Of a stretch of DNA of 64,000 bases, positions 33,801 to 40,604 are shown piece by piece. Origin of the DNA: Rothia sp035916755 (lineage in GTDB: Bacteria > Actinomycetota > Actinomycetes > Actinomycetales > Micrococcaceae); assembly GCF_035916755.1 (NCBI RefSeq), contig NZ_JAYWIX010000002.1, positions 328,077 through 392,076 on the forward strand, in the 5' to 3' direction. The notes under the pieces were generated by a model. It was not told the DNA's origin. It saw only the letters and a program-made list of their open reading frames with translations, and searched no databases. Position numbers and translations under genes: made by a program. Position 1 is the stretch's first letter. Every line of letters begins with the position of its first letter.

Positions 33801-34756
33801 ACAACGCCGCCCTCGACTCACCCAGCCTGGAGGTGCAGCGGGTAGCCGAGATGGTCATCGAGCATGCCTACCGCAGCCCCCAGCAGACCCTGGCTGTAGT
33901 TACCACCACAGCCCGTCACGCCCAGCGTATCGCCGAGGCCGTTCGCCAGCTACTGGTGCGCTACCCCCAATTCGCCCCCTACTTTGCAGCGGGGGACGAA
34001 TCCTTCCGCGTTGTTGATGTCTCCCGCGCCGTCGACATGGAACGGGACGTCATTATCTTCGCCCTTGGCGCCGGCAAAACAGCCCAGGGGGCGGCCCACC
34101 ACTTCGGGCACCTTTCCGAGCGTAGCGGCCGCGAGAGCTTCGTGCTTGCCACCACCCGCGCCCGCCACCTCACCCGCCTGGTCACCTGCGTGACCCCCGA
34201 AGACCTAGACCCCCAACGCCTAGAATACGGGGCCTTTGATATCTACCGCCTGCTGTTGGCCTACCGCCGTGAGCAGGAAGCCCGTGCCGCTCAGGAACTG
34301 ACCAAGCCCATCACCGACAAACTGCCGGTCAACGAGTTCCTCACTAACGACCACCTAGAAGCCATCGACATGGGCGACTGGCTGCTCAACGACCTGGTGC
34401 GCCGCCTGGGCCAGCACAAGGTAACCCTGCACGAATCGGTCGTTCCCCTGATCTCGTTGATCGCAACGAGCGAGGAAGAATCCCTACTGGCCGGAGCAGT
34501 GGCTAGCCCCCGGGCCCGCACCATGGTGCAGGACGTGGACCGTACCACCCCGGTGAGGGTGCCCCTGGCTGTTGTCTCTGACGGTTCAGACGCCTACGCT
34601 GCCATGAGCGTGCGCGAACGCTCCCGCCTGATTCCTGAGCTCCTGGCCCGTACCGGCTGGAACCACATGACCTGCTGGACTATCGAGGTCTTCTCAGACC
34701 CCGAAACCCTGGTCGGCCGAATCGGAAGCTACCTGGGGCTGGGACGCAATGAGTAA
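30848..34756 (+). CDS. Helicase-like protein with degenerate ATPase motifs and C-terminal nuclease-like domain
   Basis: The ~1302-residue protein follows the plan of SF1 helicases fused to a Vsr-like nuclease domain. The Walker A region (about 325-340) reads TAPGTDQLGTAAN, without the GK[ST] that binds ATP, yet VLVVGEKRSTL follows as in true helicases. The Walker B region (about 862-872) reads AILLDAESTP instead of DEAS, and GDPHSGFPSPF keeps the shape of motif III. The end (about 1215-1300) resembles the nuclease domain (AVVSDGSDAY.. and ARTGW). The fold seems kept while ATPase activity is probably lost. The start is GTG at 30848 or eight codons earlier at 30824. The next small gene overlaps its stop. 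Confidence 0.7.
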   Translation: MNEQVNPETANERPTGAAAPWSQGHAQTPLETPDSTADEQVTAQVQAGLEAWAEQMETYTGPDAMLDFNQVDYVHIDLTDANSSGVAQMLMGRKTRLSTILRDKAKLEAGMVAARALRTKIFELATGHGLDAGYFVAGTASWLSRDVREDGMVGEKRFIAPILMAPLAITPHPTSDDFEIQLTGPAQLNPAMVRQIKKEYGIDLGTMDVAQLANSMRKLDPEPVIERMRATTGAVPGMTIRSTYFISTFADLKESTGELPATAHTPLVRDIAQLKLNPLEQPFVAPVHNTREPLDSRDPDTDMLVVDADASGQDIVDLAHLGNSLAVTTAPGTDQLGTAANIAAALIHQGKSVLVVGEKRSTLNDFNRLLERTHLTDLTFDLLTERDSEAYRQEFISAIVRDEKAPAPNVTDIHRELVETRTKLRGHTESLRFTESRWGCSVYDALQTLAALTAQDPAPSTQVRLARTTMDELTRRTETVHKLQRLADLGGFRPSTRASAWHQAKLTSSEDTEAAHALVKSLRTSLSEVSAGMALMADETGLKPATSMDGWGTQLDLLERIADTLTRFRPDIFDRPVTDLIAATASGTWRREHGIDMSSIQRSRLRRAAKEYIVPGVNISDLHENLFIVQGQREEWIGLAKDERVPTIPENLAHLRARHTALLEEFTGLAIVLEDSPAGTRFSATPLNQLEERLAALIDDEWLLHTLPERVRLTQELSDQGLGELLDDFYERQLESDAVAAELELAWWQTALEMMLASQELEILSADTLRDLEIRFRRADYSHLASAPARLHARVADTWRARIQEYDHEAAFLRSQLKSHEFNLQQVLTHAPTMATTLLPLWITSPFALSGKVPTGMRFDAAILLDAESTPLAANLPALIRAEQVIALGDPHSGFPSPFMVSAVAQNAPVIKNQKLVSTFEALAKVLPARSLATVNRAVDPALFAYLNEHFYDGALTSYPWGEEITDGTPALTVEYVDVTGRVSDNAALDSPSLEVQRVAEMVIEHAYRSPQQTLAVVTTTARHAQRIAEAVRQLLVRYPQFAPYFAAGDESFRVVDVSRAVDMERDVIIFALGAGKTAQGAAHHFGHLSERSGRESFVLATTRARHLTRLVTCVTPEDLDPQRLEYGAFDIYRLLLAYRREQEARAAQELTKPITDKLPVNEFLTNDHLEAIDMGDWLLNDLVRRLGQHKVTLHESVVPLISLIATSEEESLLAGAVASPRARTMVQDVDRTTPVRVPLAVVSDGSDAYAAMSVRERSRLIPELLARTGWNHMTCWTIEVFSDPETLVGRIGSYLGLGRNE

Positions 34757-34991
34757 GCTACCGGGGGCTGAGCCAGCAGGGCCAAGATCCGAAAGCCCCG
34801 ACGCTGGCTACAGCCCCGTACCCAAAAAACGGCGCGGCCACCGCCGGGCAACCGGCGGGTCAGCCTTCACCGGCACCGAACCCAAACTGGCGGGGCTCAC
34901 CGACCCAGGCGCGTCCGCCCCGGCTACCGAGGGGGAGGACGCCCGGGCAACCTGGCTCAAAGAACAACGCCCACCCCACTACGGGCAATAA
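34749..34991 (+). CDS. Small conserved-looking basic protein coupled to the helicase-like gene
   Basis: This is an 80-residue protein rich in Pro, Gly and Ala, with a basic patch (PKKRRGHRR) and a C-terminus EQRPPHYGQ. I recall similar WLxEQRPPHxG endings in small actinobacterial proteins next to this kind of helicase. It overlaps the upstream stop by 8 bp, so translation is probably coupled and the two products may act together. It is probably disordered; function is unknown. Confidence 0.6.
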   Translation: MSKLPGAEPAGPRSESPDAGYSPVPKKRRGHRRATGGSAFTGTEPKLAGLTDPGASAPATEGEDARATWLKEQRPPHYGQ

Positions 34992-34995
34992 AAAG

Positions 34996-35034
34996 AAGGG
35001 GCTGGCTGCCACATACCGTGGCAGCCAGCCCCTT
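34996..35034. terminator. Strong bidirectional terminator
   Basis: A 17-bp perfect stem (34996-35012 with 35018-35034) has a 5-base loop, A-rich sequence before it and TT after. It separates the helicase unit (+) from fmdB (-). Confidence 0.9.
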
Positions 35035-35048
35035 GAACATCTCTGGGC

Positions 35049-35231
35049 TTATTTGCCCTTATCGTTGGCGTAGAAACCAGAGCCCTTAAAGACCACTCCG
35101 ACCTGGCCGAACTTCTTGCGCAGAGTGTCCTGGGTGCATTCGGGGCATACCTTGAGCGCGTCGTCCGAGAAAGACTGGTGCTGCTCAAACACGTGGTCGC
35201 AGTTCTTGCACTGGTAAATGTAAACAGGCAC
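35049..35231 (-). CDS. FmdB family zinc-ribbon protein
   Basis: This is a 60-residue FmdB-type regulatory/zinc ribbon protein: PVYIYQCKNCDHVFE and VCPECTQDTLRKKFG give two CxxC pairs for zinc. GVVFKGSGFYAND is the usual continuation. GGAG lies 8 nt before the GTG start at 35231; a longer frame exists but starts before the conserved N-terminus. Function is not established for the family. It lies downstream of the 5-FCL gene on the same strand. Confidence 0.88.
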   Translation of the reverse strand: MPVYIYQCKNCDHVFEQHQSFSDDALKVCPECTQDTLRKKFGQVGVVFKGSGFYANDKGK

Positions 35232-35295
35232 GGATAACTCCATCAAATAGGCGATAAATCTGGGGGTTATTCTACTCTGTTCTGGCGGATCGACC

Positions 35296-35901
35296 TCAAT
35301 TACCCAGGCGGTGCAGGGTCTTCTCCGTTGCCACAAACCGAAGTGTGGCATCCCAGCTATCAGCCGGAACCGCATCAAGAATTTCCCGCTCAAACACTAC
35401 TCCCACGGTAGAGGGGGCTTGCGCCAGAGGGCCAAGCTGCTCAAAAAGACTGTCATAGTAGCCACCGCCCTGCCCCAGCCGCTGCCCTGCAAGATCGTAG
35501 GCAAGGGCAGGTACCAGGCGAAGGTCTGCCTGGATAAAAGCCTCAGCCCCGTGGCGCTCGCCCACCGGCTCCATGATACCCAGCGCATTGACTGTGTGTT
35601 CTACCTGCGGGTGCCACTCAACCCAGGCCAGTTGACGCTGGGGGCGGACAACCGGCACCAGCACCCGATATCCCTCAGCTACTGCCCGGGTTAGAGCTGG
35701 CAGAAGGGGAGGTTCAGTGGGAAGGGGAAGAAAGGCTGCAAGAGTGCTGCCTGCAGGGTGGGCTTGCCAGAGGGGAGCTAGGGTGCGTTCAAAACCCTGA
35801 GCCGTTGCCTGTTGCGACGGATTCTGGGCTCGGCGTCGGCGCAGGTAGCTGCGGGCAAAGGCCTTAGCCTGGGCGGTGCTTGCTGACCTACTAGAGCTCA
35901 C
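35296..35901 (-). CDS. 5-formyltetrahydrofolate cyclo-ligase
   Basis: The 201-residue 5-FCL converts 5-formyl-THF to 5,10-methenyl-THF with ATP, salvaging folate. The motif LGQGGGYYDSLFEQL is the family's phosphate-binding block, and ARSYLRRRRAQNPSQQ near the start is the usual basic region. AGGAGG precedes the GTG at 35901. It is divergent from galU and lies 64 bp upstream of fmdB on the same strand, a common neighbour pair in actinobacteria. Confidence 0.9.
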   Translation of the reverse strand: MSSSRSASTAQAKAFARSYLRRRRAQNPSQQATAQGFERTLAPLWQAHPAGSTLAAFLPLPTEPPLLPALTRAVAEGYRVLVPVVRPQRQLAWVEWHPQVEHTVNALGIMEPVGERHGAEAFIQADLRLVPALAYDLAGQRLGQGGGYYDSLFEQLGPLAQAPSTVGVVFEREILDAVPADSWDATLRFVATEKTLHRLGN

Positions 35902-35990
35902 AGGTGCCCTCCTGAAAAAGTATTAGCTGAATCTAGTCACAATTTACCCCTCTTTAGGGCAGCGCATGCAGACAAACTCTAAAATTTGGG

Positions 35991-36003
35991 TATTCTGAAA
36001 GGT
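35991..36003 (+). promoter_or_regulatory. Leaderless promoter of galU
   Basis: TATTCT (35991-35996) is followed by GAAAGGT and the ATG of galU. GAAAGG ends only one base before the ATG, too close for a ribosome binding site, so a leaderless start fits better. Confidence 0.55.
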
Positions 36004-36909
36004 ATGACTGAAAATAAATCACTCTCCGTGACTAAGGCTGTGATTCCTGCCGCCGGTCTCGGCACTCGCTTTCTTCCCGCCACCAAGGCCACTCCTAAGG
36101 AGATGCTACCCGTGGTGGATCGCCCCGCGATTCAGTACGTTGTCGAAGAAGCCATTCGCGCTGGCCTAAACGACGTTCTGATGATTACCGGCCGCAACAA
36201 GCGTGCCCTAGAGGATCACTTTGACCGCGTACCCGGTCTGGAACAGCAGCTCGCTGAACAGGGTAAAGATGCCCTGCTCAAGAGCGTTGAAGACTCCAAC
36301 GACCTGGGCGAGATTCACTACGTCCGTCAGGGCGACCCCAAGGGTCTGGGTCACGCTGTACTGCGCGGCAAGGTTCACGTTGGCAATGAGCCCTTCGCGG
36401 TTCTGCTGGGTGATGACCTGATTGACGAAAAAGAAGATCTGCTCTCTGCCATGGTTGCTGTCCAGCAGAAGACCGGTGGCTCTGTCGTGGCCCTGATGGA
36501 GGTTCCCGAAGAGCAGATTTCTGCTTACGGCTGTGCTGCAGTGCAGGCCGTTGAGGGTGAGGACGGCTTCGTTAAGGTCACCGGCCTGGTCGAAAAGCCC
36601 GCTGTTGAGGACGCCCCCTCAAACCTGGCCGTTATCGGCCGCTATGTTCTTTCCCCCAAGGTCTTTGAGGTGCTGGAAAATACCGCACCGGGCCGCGGCG
36701 ATGAAATCCAGCTGACTGACGCTCTGCAGACTCTGGCTCAGGGCACCGGCGAGGGTGAAGGCGTCTACGGCGTTGTCTTCAAGGGCCGCCGTTTCGACAC
36801 CGGCGACAAGCTCTCCTACCTTAAGGCCAACGTCATTCTCGCTGCTGAGCGCGATGATTTGGGCCCTGAGCTGCGTACCTGGATTAAGGAATTCGCAGCC
36901 GAGCTGTAA
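36004..36909 (+). CDS. galU: UTP-glucose-1-phosphate uridylyltransferase
   Basis: The 301-residue UDP-glucose pyrophosphorylase has the nucleotide block VIPAAGLGTRFLPATKATPKEMLPV at the N-terminus, LLGDDLIDE in the middle and GRRFDTGDKLSYLKAN near the end. It supplies UDP-glucose for glycans. The ATG at 36004 has a -10 box 7 nt before it; a start six codons earlier would precede the promoter. The SepX-like gene follows, as in many actinobacteria. Confidence 0.95.
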   Translation: MTENKSLSVTKAVIPAAGLGTRFLPATKATPKEMLPVVDRPAIQYVVEEAIRAGLNDVLMITGRNKRALEDHFDRVPGLEQQLAEQGKDALLKSVEDSNDLGEIHYVRQGDPKGLGHAVLRGKVHVGNEPFAVLLGDDLIDEKEDLLSAMVAVQQKTGGSVVALMEVPEEQISAYGCAAVQAVEGEDGFVKVTGLVEKPAVEDAPSNLAVIGRYVLSPKVFEVLENTAPGRGDEIQLTDALQTLAQGTGEGEGVYGVVFKGRRFDTGDKLSYLKANVILAAERDDLGPELRTWIKEFAAEL

Positions 36910-36986
36910 GCCCTGATGCTACTGCTGGGTGGACGCGGGGCGAAGGGAGGCCCTGAACCGTTCGGTAGTGAGTAGCCTGGAAGCAG

Positions 36987-37026
36987 AAGAACTGGGTACC
37001 TTCTATATAGAAGGTACCCAGTTCTT
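36987..37026 (+). terminator. galU terminator, 40-bp perfect palindrome
   Basis: The stretch 36987-37026 is a perfect palindrome (AAGAACTGGGTACCTTCTAT and its complement). The central bases form the loop, and TTGTCT follows. Confidence 0.85.
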
Positions 37027-37061
37027 GTCTCATAGCCCTGCTCTGTTTGGGGGAGCTGGGG

Positions 37062-37067
37062 TAGAAT
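37062..37067 (+). promoter_or_regulatory. -10 box of the SepX-like gene
   Basis: TAGAAT lies about 42 bp before the ATG at 37110, which has only a weak purine-rich ribosome site. Confidence 0.4.
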
Positions 37068-37109
37068 GAACTAGATATTTGTGTCACAGAGATAAAGAAC
37101 GGGGCAGCG

Positions 37110-38000
37110 ATGGACTTCCTGAGCGGTTCAGGCCTTATTTTGCTGGTATGTGTGCTGGTTGGCCTGGGGCTCGTTGTGCGCCGCCGTAAGTCAGATTCTG
37201 TGACCAGCATCGGGGCTGAGAAGTTCGTCGCCGATATCGTTGAGAGCCACGCCAGCGAGGCTGAGGCTCACCGTGCGCCGTCCGCTCCTCCGGCTCAGAC
37301 CTCGACCGAAACCGTCCCGGCTTTTCGGCTGAAGCCCACCCGTCTGGCTGTATTCGGTCTAGCCCTTGCCCTTGCGCTGGCTAGCCTGGTTACGGGGATT
37401 CTGTCTCTTACCGGTGGAGCAGCCCCAATCCTTCCCCTCCCCTTCTTGCTAGCTAGCCTGGCCTGCCTGGCTACCTTGCGGGTGCTGGCCTTGCGTGACC
37501 GCGACCGTAGGCGGGCCCGCACCGTACTGGCTGTTGAACAGCACCAGGCCCAGCGGCGTCCTTCTGCCCCCTCAAGCACCTCTCACGCACCCAGTAGCCA
37601 GCAGGCTCGCCCAGCAGCCACCGTCTCTACTGTCGAGCTGAAGCCTGCCCCCGAGCGTCCTGCTCGTGCCCGCCAGCAGATGCCGGTCAGCCACGCAGCT
37701 AAGGCCCTCCGCCGGGCAAAAACCCAGCATTCCCCGGTGGTAGCTGTACCCGCCCCCATCGCTGACGGCGAGGCCGCTACCCAGCAAAAGCCCGCCCGCC
37801 TCCGCATGGACGAGGCCCTGCCCGATACCCGCTGGCAGGTCACCGAGGCGCCCCTTCCTACCTACCTTGAGGCAGAGACCGTGCGCAGGGAAGCTCCTGC
37901 TCCGCTTGAGACGGAAGCAGCCCCGAAGGCCCAGACCCAGACCCTGGCCGAGGCAGCAAGCCTTAACCTTGACGATGTTCTGAAGCGCCGCCGTGCCTAG
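37110..38000 (+). CDS. SepX/GlpR-like membrane protein
   Basis: The 296-residue protein has an N-terminal helix (LILLVCVLVGLGLVV), a basic RRRK stretch, two more helices (about 75-95 and 105-125) and a long Ala/Pro/Arg-rich cytoplasmic tail. Near the end it has TRWQVTEAPLPTYLEAE, matching the W..x.PLPTY block of SepX (Streptomyces) and GlpR (mycobacteria), which act in cell division and envelope stability. In those genomes the gene also lies close to galU. Low complexity makes the match moderate. Confidence 0.6.
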   Translation: MDFLSGSGLILLVCVLVGLGLVVRRRKSDSVTSIGAEKFVADIVESHASEAEAHRAPSAPPAQTSTETVPAFRLKPTRLAVFGLALALALASLVTGILSLTGGAAPILPLPFLLASLACLATLRVLALRDRDRRRARTVLAVEQHQAQRRPSAPSSTSHAPSSQQARPAATVSTVELKPAPERPARARQQMPVSHAAKALRRAKTQHSPVVAVPAPIADGEAATQQKPARLRMDEALPDTRWQVTEAPLPTYLEAETVRREAPAPLETEAAPKAQTQTLAEAASLNLDDVLKRRRA

Positions 38001-38027
38001 GCGAAGATGAAGTTTTTCAAAGAATAG

Positions 38028-38079
38028 ATACCCAGCCGTAGCCTTACCCTGCGAGGCCGCGAAGCTGGGTATTCTGTTT
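38028..38079 (+). terminator. Terminator after the SepX-like gene
   Basis: ATACCCAGC (38028-38036) pairs with GCTGGGTAT (38064-38072), followed by TCTGTTT. The 27-base loop is GC-rich and repeat-like. Confidence 0.6.
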
Positions 38080-38128
38080 GAGGGGCAGGATCACACCGCC
38101 CCACGATATTCTGAGGAAGGCTAACCGA

Positions 38129-39769
38129 ATGGCTACACACCACCTGGAAATTGAGCAGAAATTTGAGCTTACCGATGTGAACAGTGAGGTTCCCTCGGTG
38201 GAGTGGAGCTTTAAGCGGTGGAGTGTCAGTGAACCTGTGACCGAGCAGCTTGATGCCACCTACTACGACACTCCTTCTGGCAACCTGGGGCGGCATAAGG
38301 TAGCTCTGCGCCGTCGCCTGGGTGGCTATGACCAGGGTTGGCATATCAAGTTCGACGCTGCCGGCCAGCGCCATGAGGTGACCTTTGACCTGCTGGCTAA
38401 CCGGTCCGCTATGCCTGCTGCGGTGAGGAAGTTTGTGCAGGTTCCGGCTCTTGGCGAAGAGCCGGAGCCTCGGGTTTCTCTGAAAACCCAGCGGACCCGT
38501 ACCGTGATCCTCGATAGGGCCGGGGAGCAGCTAGCTGAGATTTGTGATGACCGGGTACAGGCTCTTGACTACGCCACGGGCCAGGAGCGGGCCTGGCACG
38601 AGTGGGAGGTAGAGCTGCTGGGGCAGACCGCCCAAAATCGTAAGCTTACGGAAGCGCTCTTTGCGGACGTTGCTCGCCAGCTGCAGGCCGTCGGGGCTGT
38701 GCCCTCGCAGTCGCCGGCTAAGATTGCCCGGGCCCTGGGGCAGGACGCCGAGTTCGAGGCCCGGCGAATGGGCGGCAAAGCTAAGGGGCAGGGTAAGAAA
38801 ACGGCGAAAAAGAAAAAGAAGACTCTGGTAGCTGATTTTCCCCCGGCGCCGAGCTCTGCTGAGTTACTTACTCGGGTGCTTGCCTCTCACGCCCAACGGC
38901 TTGCCCAGGCCGATTTACTGGTGGCAGCGGGAGCACCCGATGCCACCCATCAGGGGCGCATCGTTGCCCGTCAGTTACGGAGTGTTCTGAAGTATATGGC
39001 TCTGCCCTATGCGCGCAGCGGGTTTGCTCCTGCGCTTGAAGATATGATGCAGGGGCTGAAAACCTATGCCCGCCAGTTAGAAACGCACCGTAACGGTGAG
39101 CTTGTGCACCCTATGGCCCAGCAGGTCTTGCAGGCCCACCCGGTGCTGGGGGAGAGTTCTGGAGCTAGCTTTGGGGCGGTGATGGAGCACCAGCAGGCGG
39201 ACGCAGCCGTTCAGGCCCGCCGCTACCTGGCGTCCTCGGGCAGGCTGGAACTTCAGCTGGCCCTCGAATCCTTACTGGCCGATGTGACCCTGGCTGTGGA
39301 GCTTCCGCTCAATAGCGAGAACTACGTGAACAAGGTGGCTAAGCGTCTGCGGAAGAACCTGGTCAAGCAGGGGGAACGGGCCACGGCTACCTGGCCAGAG
39401 CAGGTTGCTGATTTTGCGGCGGGCGCTGCCTTTGATGAGGGCCTGCACGATGTGCGTAAGGCAGCTAAGGCGGTGCGCTACTGCCTCTTTGCCGCTGCTG
39501 ATGCCGGGCTTCCTCTGACTGAACCCCAGGCCGAGCTGGTGGCGCGGGCTAAGGCTGTTCAGGCAGAGCTGGGTGAGCTCACAGACGAGCTGACCATGGG
39601 CGACTGGCTGCTGAGCCTGCGTGCGCAGGCTAACGAGCTGGGGCTTGACCCCTTTGTGGTTGGCTACCTGCTGGGCCGCTCGGAGCTGCTGGCTATGGGG
39701 CTTCGCATGACTGCCTTTGATGCCCTGCCTCGGGCGCTCAAGAAAGTAAAAGGTATCAAGCTCACCTAA
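38129..39769 (+). CDS. CYTH and CHAD domain protein
   Basis: The 546-residue protein has an N-terminal CYTH/triphosphate-tunnel domain with the ExExK signature (Glu7, Glu9, Lys11 in LEIEQKFEL) and a C-terminal CHAD domain of helices with conserved His/Arg/Lys (GLHDVRKAAKAVRYC). A lysine-rich linker (about 215-225) joins them. CHAD binds inorganic polyphosphate, and CYTH proteins hydrolyse triphosphate compounds, so a role in polyphosphate metabolism is likely. AGGAAGG at 38114-38120 sets the ATG at 38129. Confidence 0.9.
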   Translation: MATHHLEIEQKFELTDVNSEVPSVEWSFKRWSVSEPVTEQLDATYYDTPSGNLGRHKVALRRRLGGYDQGWHIKFDAAGQRHEVTFDLLANRSAMPAAVRKFVQVPALGEEPEPRVSLKTQRTRTVILDRAGEQLAEICDDRVQALDYATGQERAWHEWEVELLGQTAQNRKLTEALFADVARQLQAVGAVPSQSPAKIARALGQDAEFEARRMGGKAKGQGKKTAKKKKKTLVADFPPAPSSAELLTRVLASHAQRLAQADLLVAAGAPDATHQGRIVARQLRSVLKYMALPYARSGFAPALEDMMQGLKTYARQLETHRNGELVHPMAQQVLQAHPVLGESSGASFGAVMEHQQADAAVQARRYLASSGRLELQLALESLLADVTLAVELPLNSENYVNKVAKRLRKNLVKQGERATATWPEQVADFAAGAAFDEGLHDVRKAAKAVRYCLFAAADAGLPLTEPQAELVARAKAVQAELGELTDELTMGDWLLSLRAQANELGLDPFVVGYLLGRSELLAMGLRMTAFDALPRALKKVKGIKLT

Positions 39770-39786
39770 ACCTGCCAGTGAGGCAT

Positions 39787-39847
39787 GAGGGTTCATAGCT
39801 GACCCTCTTTAAAAAGCTGGAGGCACCTCACGTAGGTGCCTCCAGCT
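39787..39847. terminator. Two hairpin terminators after the CYTH-CHAD gene
   Basis: GAGGGT (39787-39792) pairs with ACCCTC (39802-39807) followed by TTT. A perfect 14-bp stem (39815-39828 with 39834-39847) has AAAAA before it, so its T-tract is on the minus strand. Confidence 0.7.
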
Positions 39848-39919
39848 GCATCACACACAGGAAGAAAAGTCTTCTTTGTACCGCCTAGCCAGCCCTCCCA
39901 CAGGGCCTTGCGGCTATTT

Positions 39920-40040
39920 GGTAATAAAAATATAACCTAATTGTGGGTGCTTTGGCTAGTCTTTGGTGAAAATTTTTTTTGGTTAACCTATTTTTTGAGA
40001 TAGGTGAACCTAAAAAGTGCATGTTTTTCCTTGTCAAAGC
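39920..40040. other. AT-rich island with ACCTA-type half-sites
   Basis: About 120 bp are far more AT-rich than the surroundings. They contain GGTTAACC (39981-39988), TAGGTGAACCTA (40001-40012) and an AACCTAA at about 39935. Repeated ACCTA/TAGGT half-sites recall DtxR/IdeR-type operators but do not match the 19-bp consensus. I see no gene here on either strand. Confidence 0.4.
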
Positions 40041-40106
40041 GAGGGGTTTGGGGTATCCATAGTGGAAGAGGGGTGGACGCCGCCGCGCCAGACTCTGAGA
40101 ACAGGC

Positions 40107-40118
40107 TAGACTGGTGGG
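40107..40118 (+). promoter_or_regulatory. Leaderless promoter of the DedA gene
   Basis: TAGACT (40107-40112), then GGTGGG and the GTG start. It is identical over 15 bases to the tsaB promoter and start. Confidence 0.65.
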
Positions 40119-40604
40119 GTGAGGGAATGGCTTGAAAGTTTGCACTGGGTCGCCGCCATCGGCTTTATGTGGGTGGTGGGTATTGTGCGTACCTCCCTCG
40201 TCTTTTCTCTGGGCTGGTTAGCTCGGGCTGGGGGTTCCCGCTTTGAGAAGATACAGCACCTGATGGATCACTCCCTCTACCGCCGGGCCCAGTATTTTGT
40301 GAATCGCTGGGGTGTGCTAGCTGTTCCCGCTTGTTTCTTGACGGTGGGCTTTCAAACTGCGGTTATTTTGACCACCGGCTTTACCCGTATGCCCCTGTCC
40401 CGCTGGATTCCAGCTATGCTGGTGGGCACTCTTATGTGGGGTACTATCTACGCAACGGTTGGCATGTCGGTTGTCTGGCTCTGGCTTGAGAACCCGCAGG
40501 TAGCCGCCCTGGTGCTGGCCCTGCTGGCGGCCGTCATTATCACCGCAAAAATCCGGGACAGGAAACGTTCCATGCCGCGACTACCGAAAGACACCAAGCT
40601 ATGA
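40119..40604 (+). CDS. DedA/VTT-like membrane protein
   Basis: The 161-residue membrane protein has about four hydrophobic segments. The middle part, WGVLAVPACFLTVGFQTAVILTTGF followed by MPLSRWIPAMLVGTLMWGTIY, follows the DedA pattern of a re-entrant loop, a small-residue stretch and then W/G-rich helices. DedA proteins act as lipid carriers (undecaprenyl phosphate) in other bacteria. It is shorter than most DedA proteins (about 200). It overlaps the next gene by ATGA. Confidence 0.65.
   Translation: MREWLESLHWVAAIGFMWVVGIVRTSLVFSLGWLARAGGSRFEKIQHLMDHSLYRRAQYFVNRWGVLAVPACFLTVGFQTAVILTTGFTRMPLSRWIPAMLVGTLMWGTIYATVGMSVVWLWLENPQVAALVLALLAAVIITAKIRDRKRSMPRLPKDTKL

Noticed and set aside
30848..34991. 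Helicase-nuclease plus small gene as a new phage defence system
   Set aside because: The genes sit among housekeeping genes with the same codon use, no other defence genes are near, and similar helicase-like proteins seem widespread in actinobacteria. I report the altered motifs instead.
39981..40012. True IdeR/DtxR box
   Set aside because: The half-sites resemble ACCTA/TAGGT but spacing and length do not fit the 19-bp consensus, so it is kept only as a general signal.
39885..40145. Minus-strand ORF of 86 codons in the AT-rich gap
   Set aside because: No ribosome site, no recognisable composition or motif, and it overlaps the DedA start and promoter.
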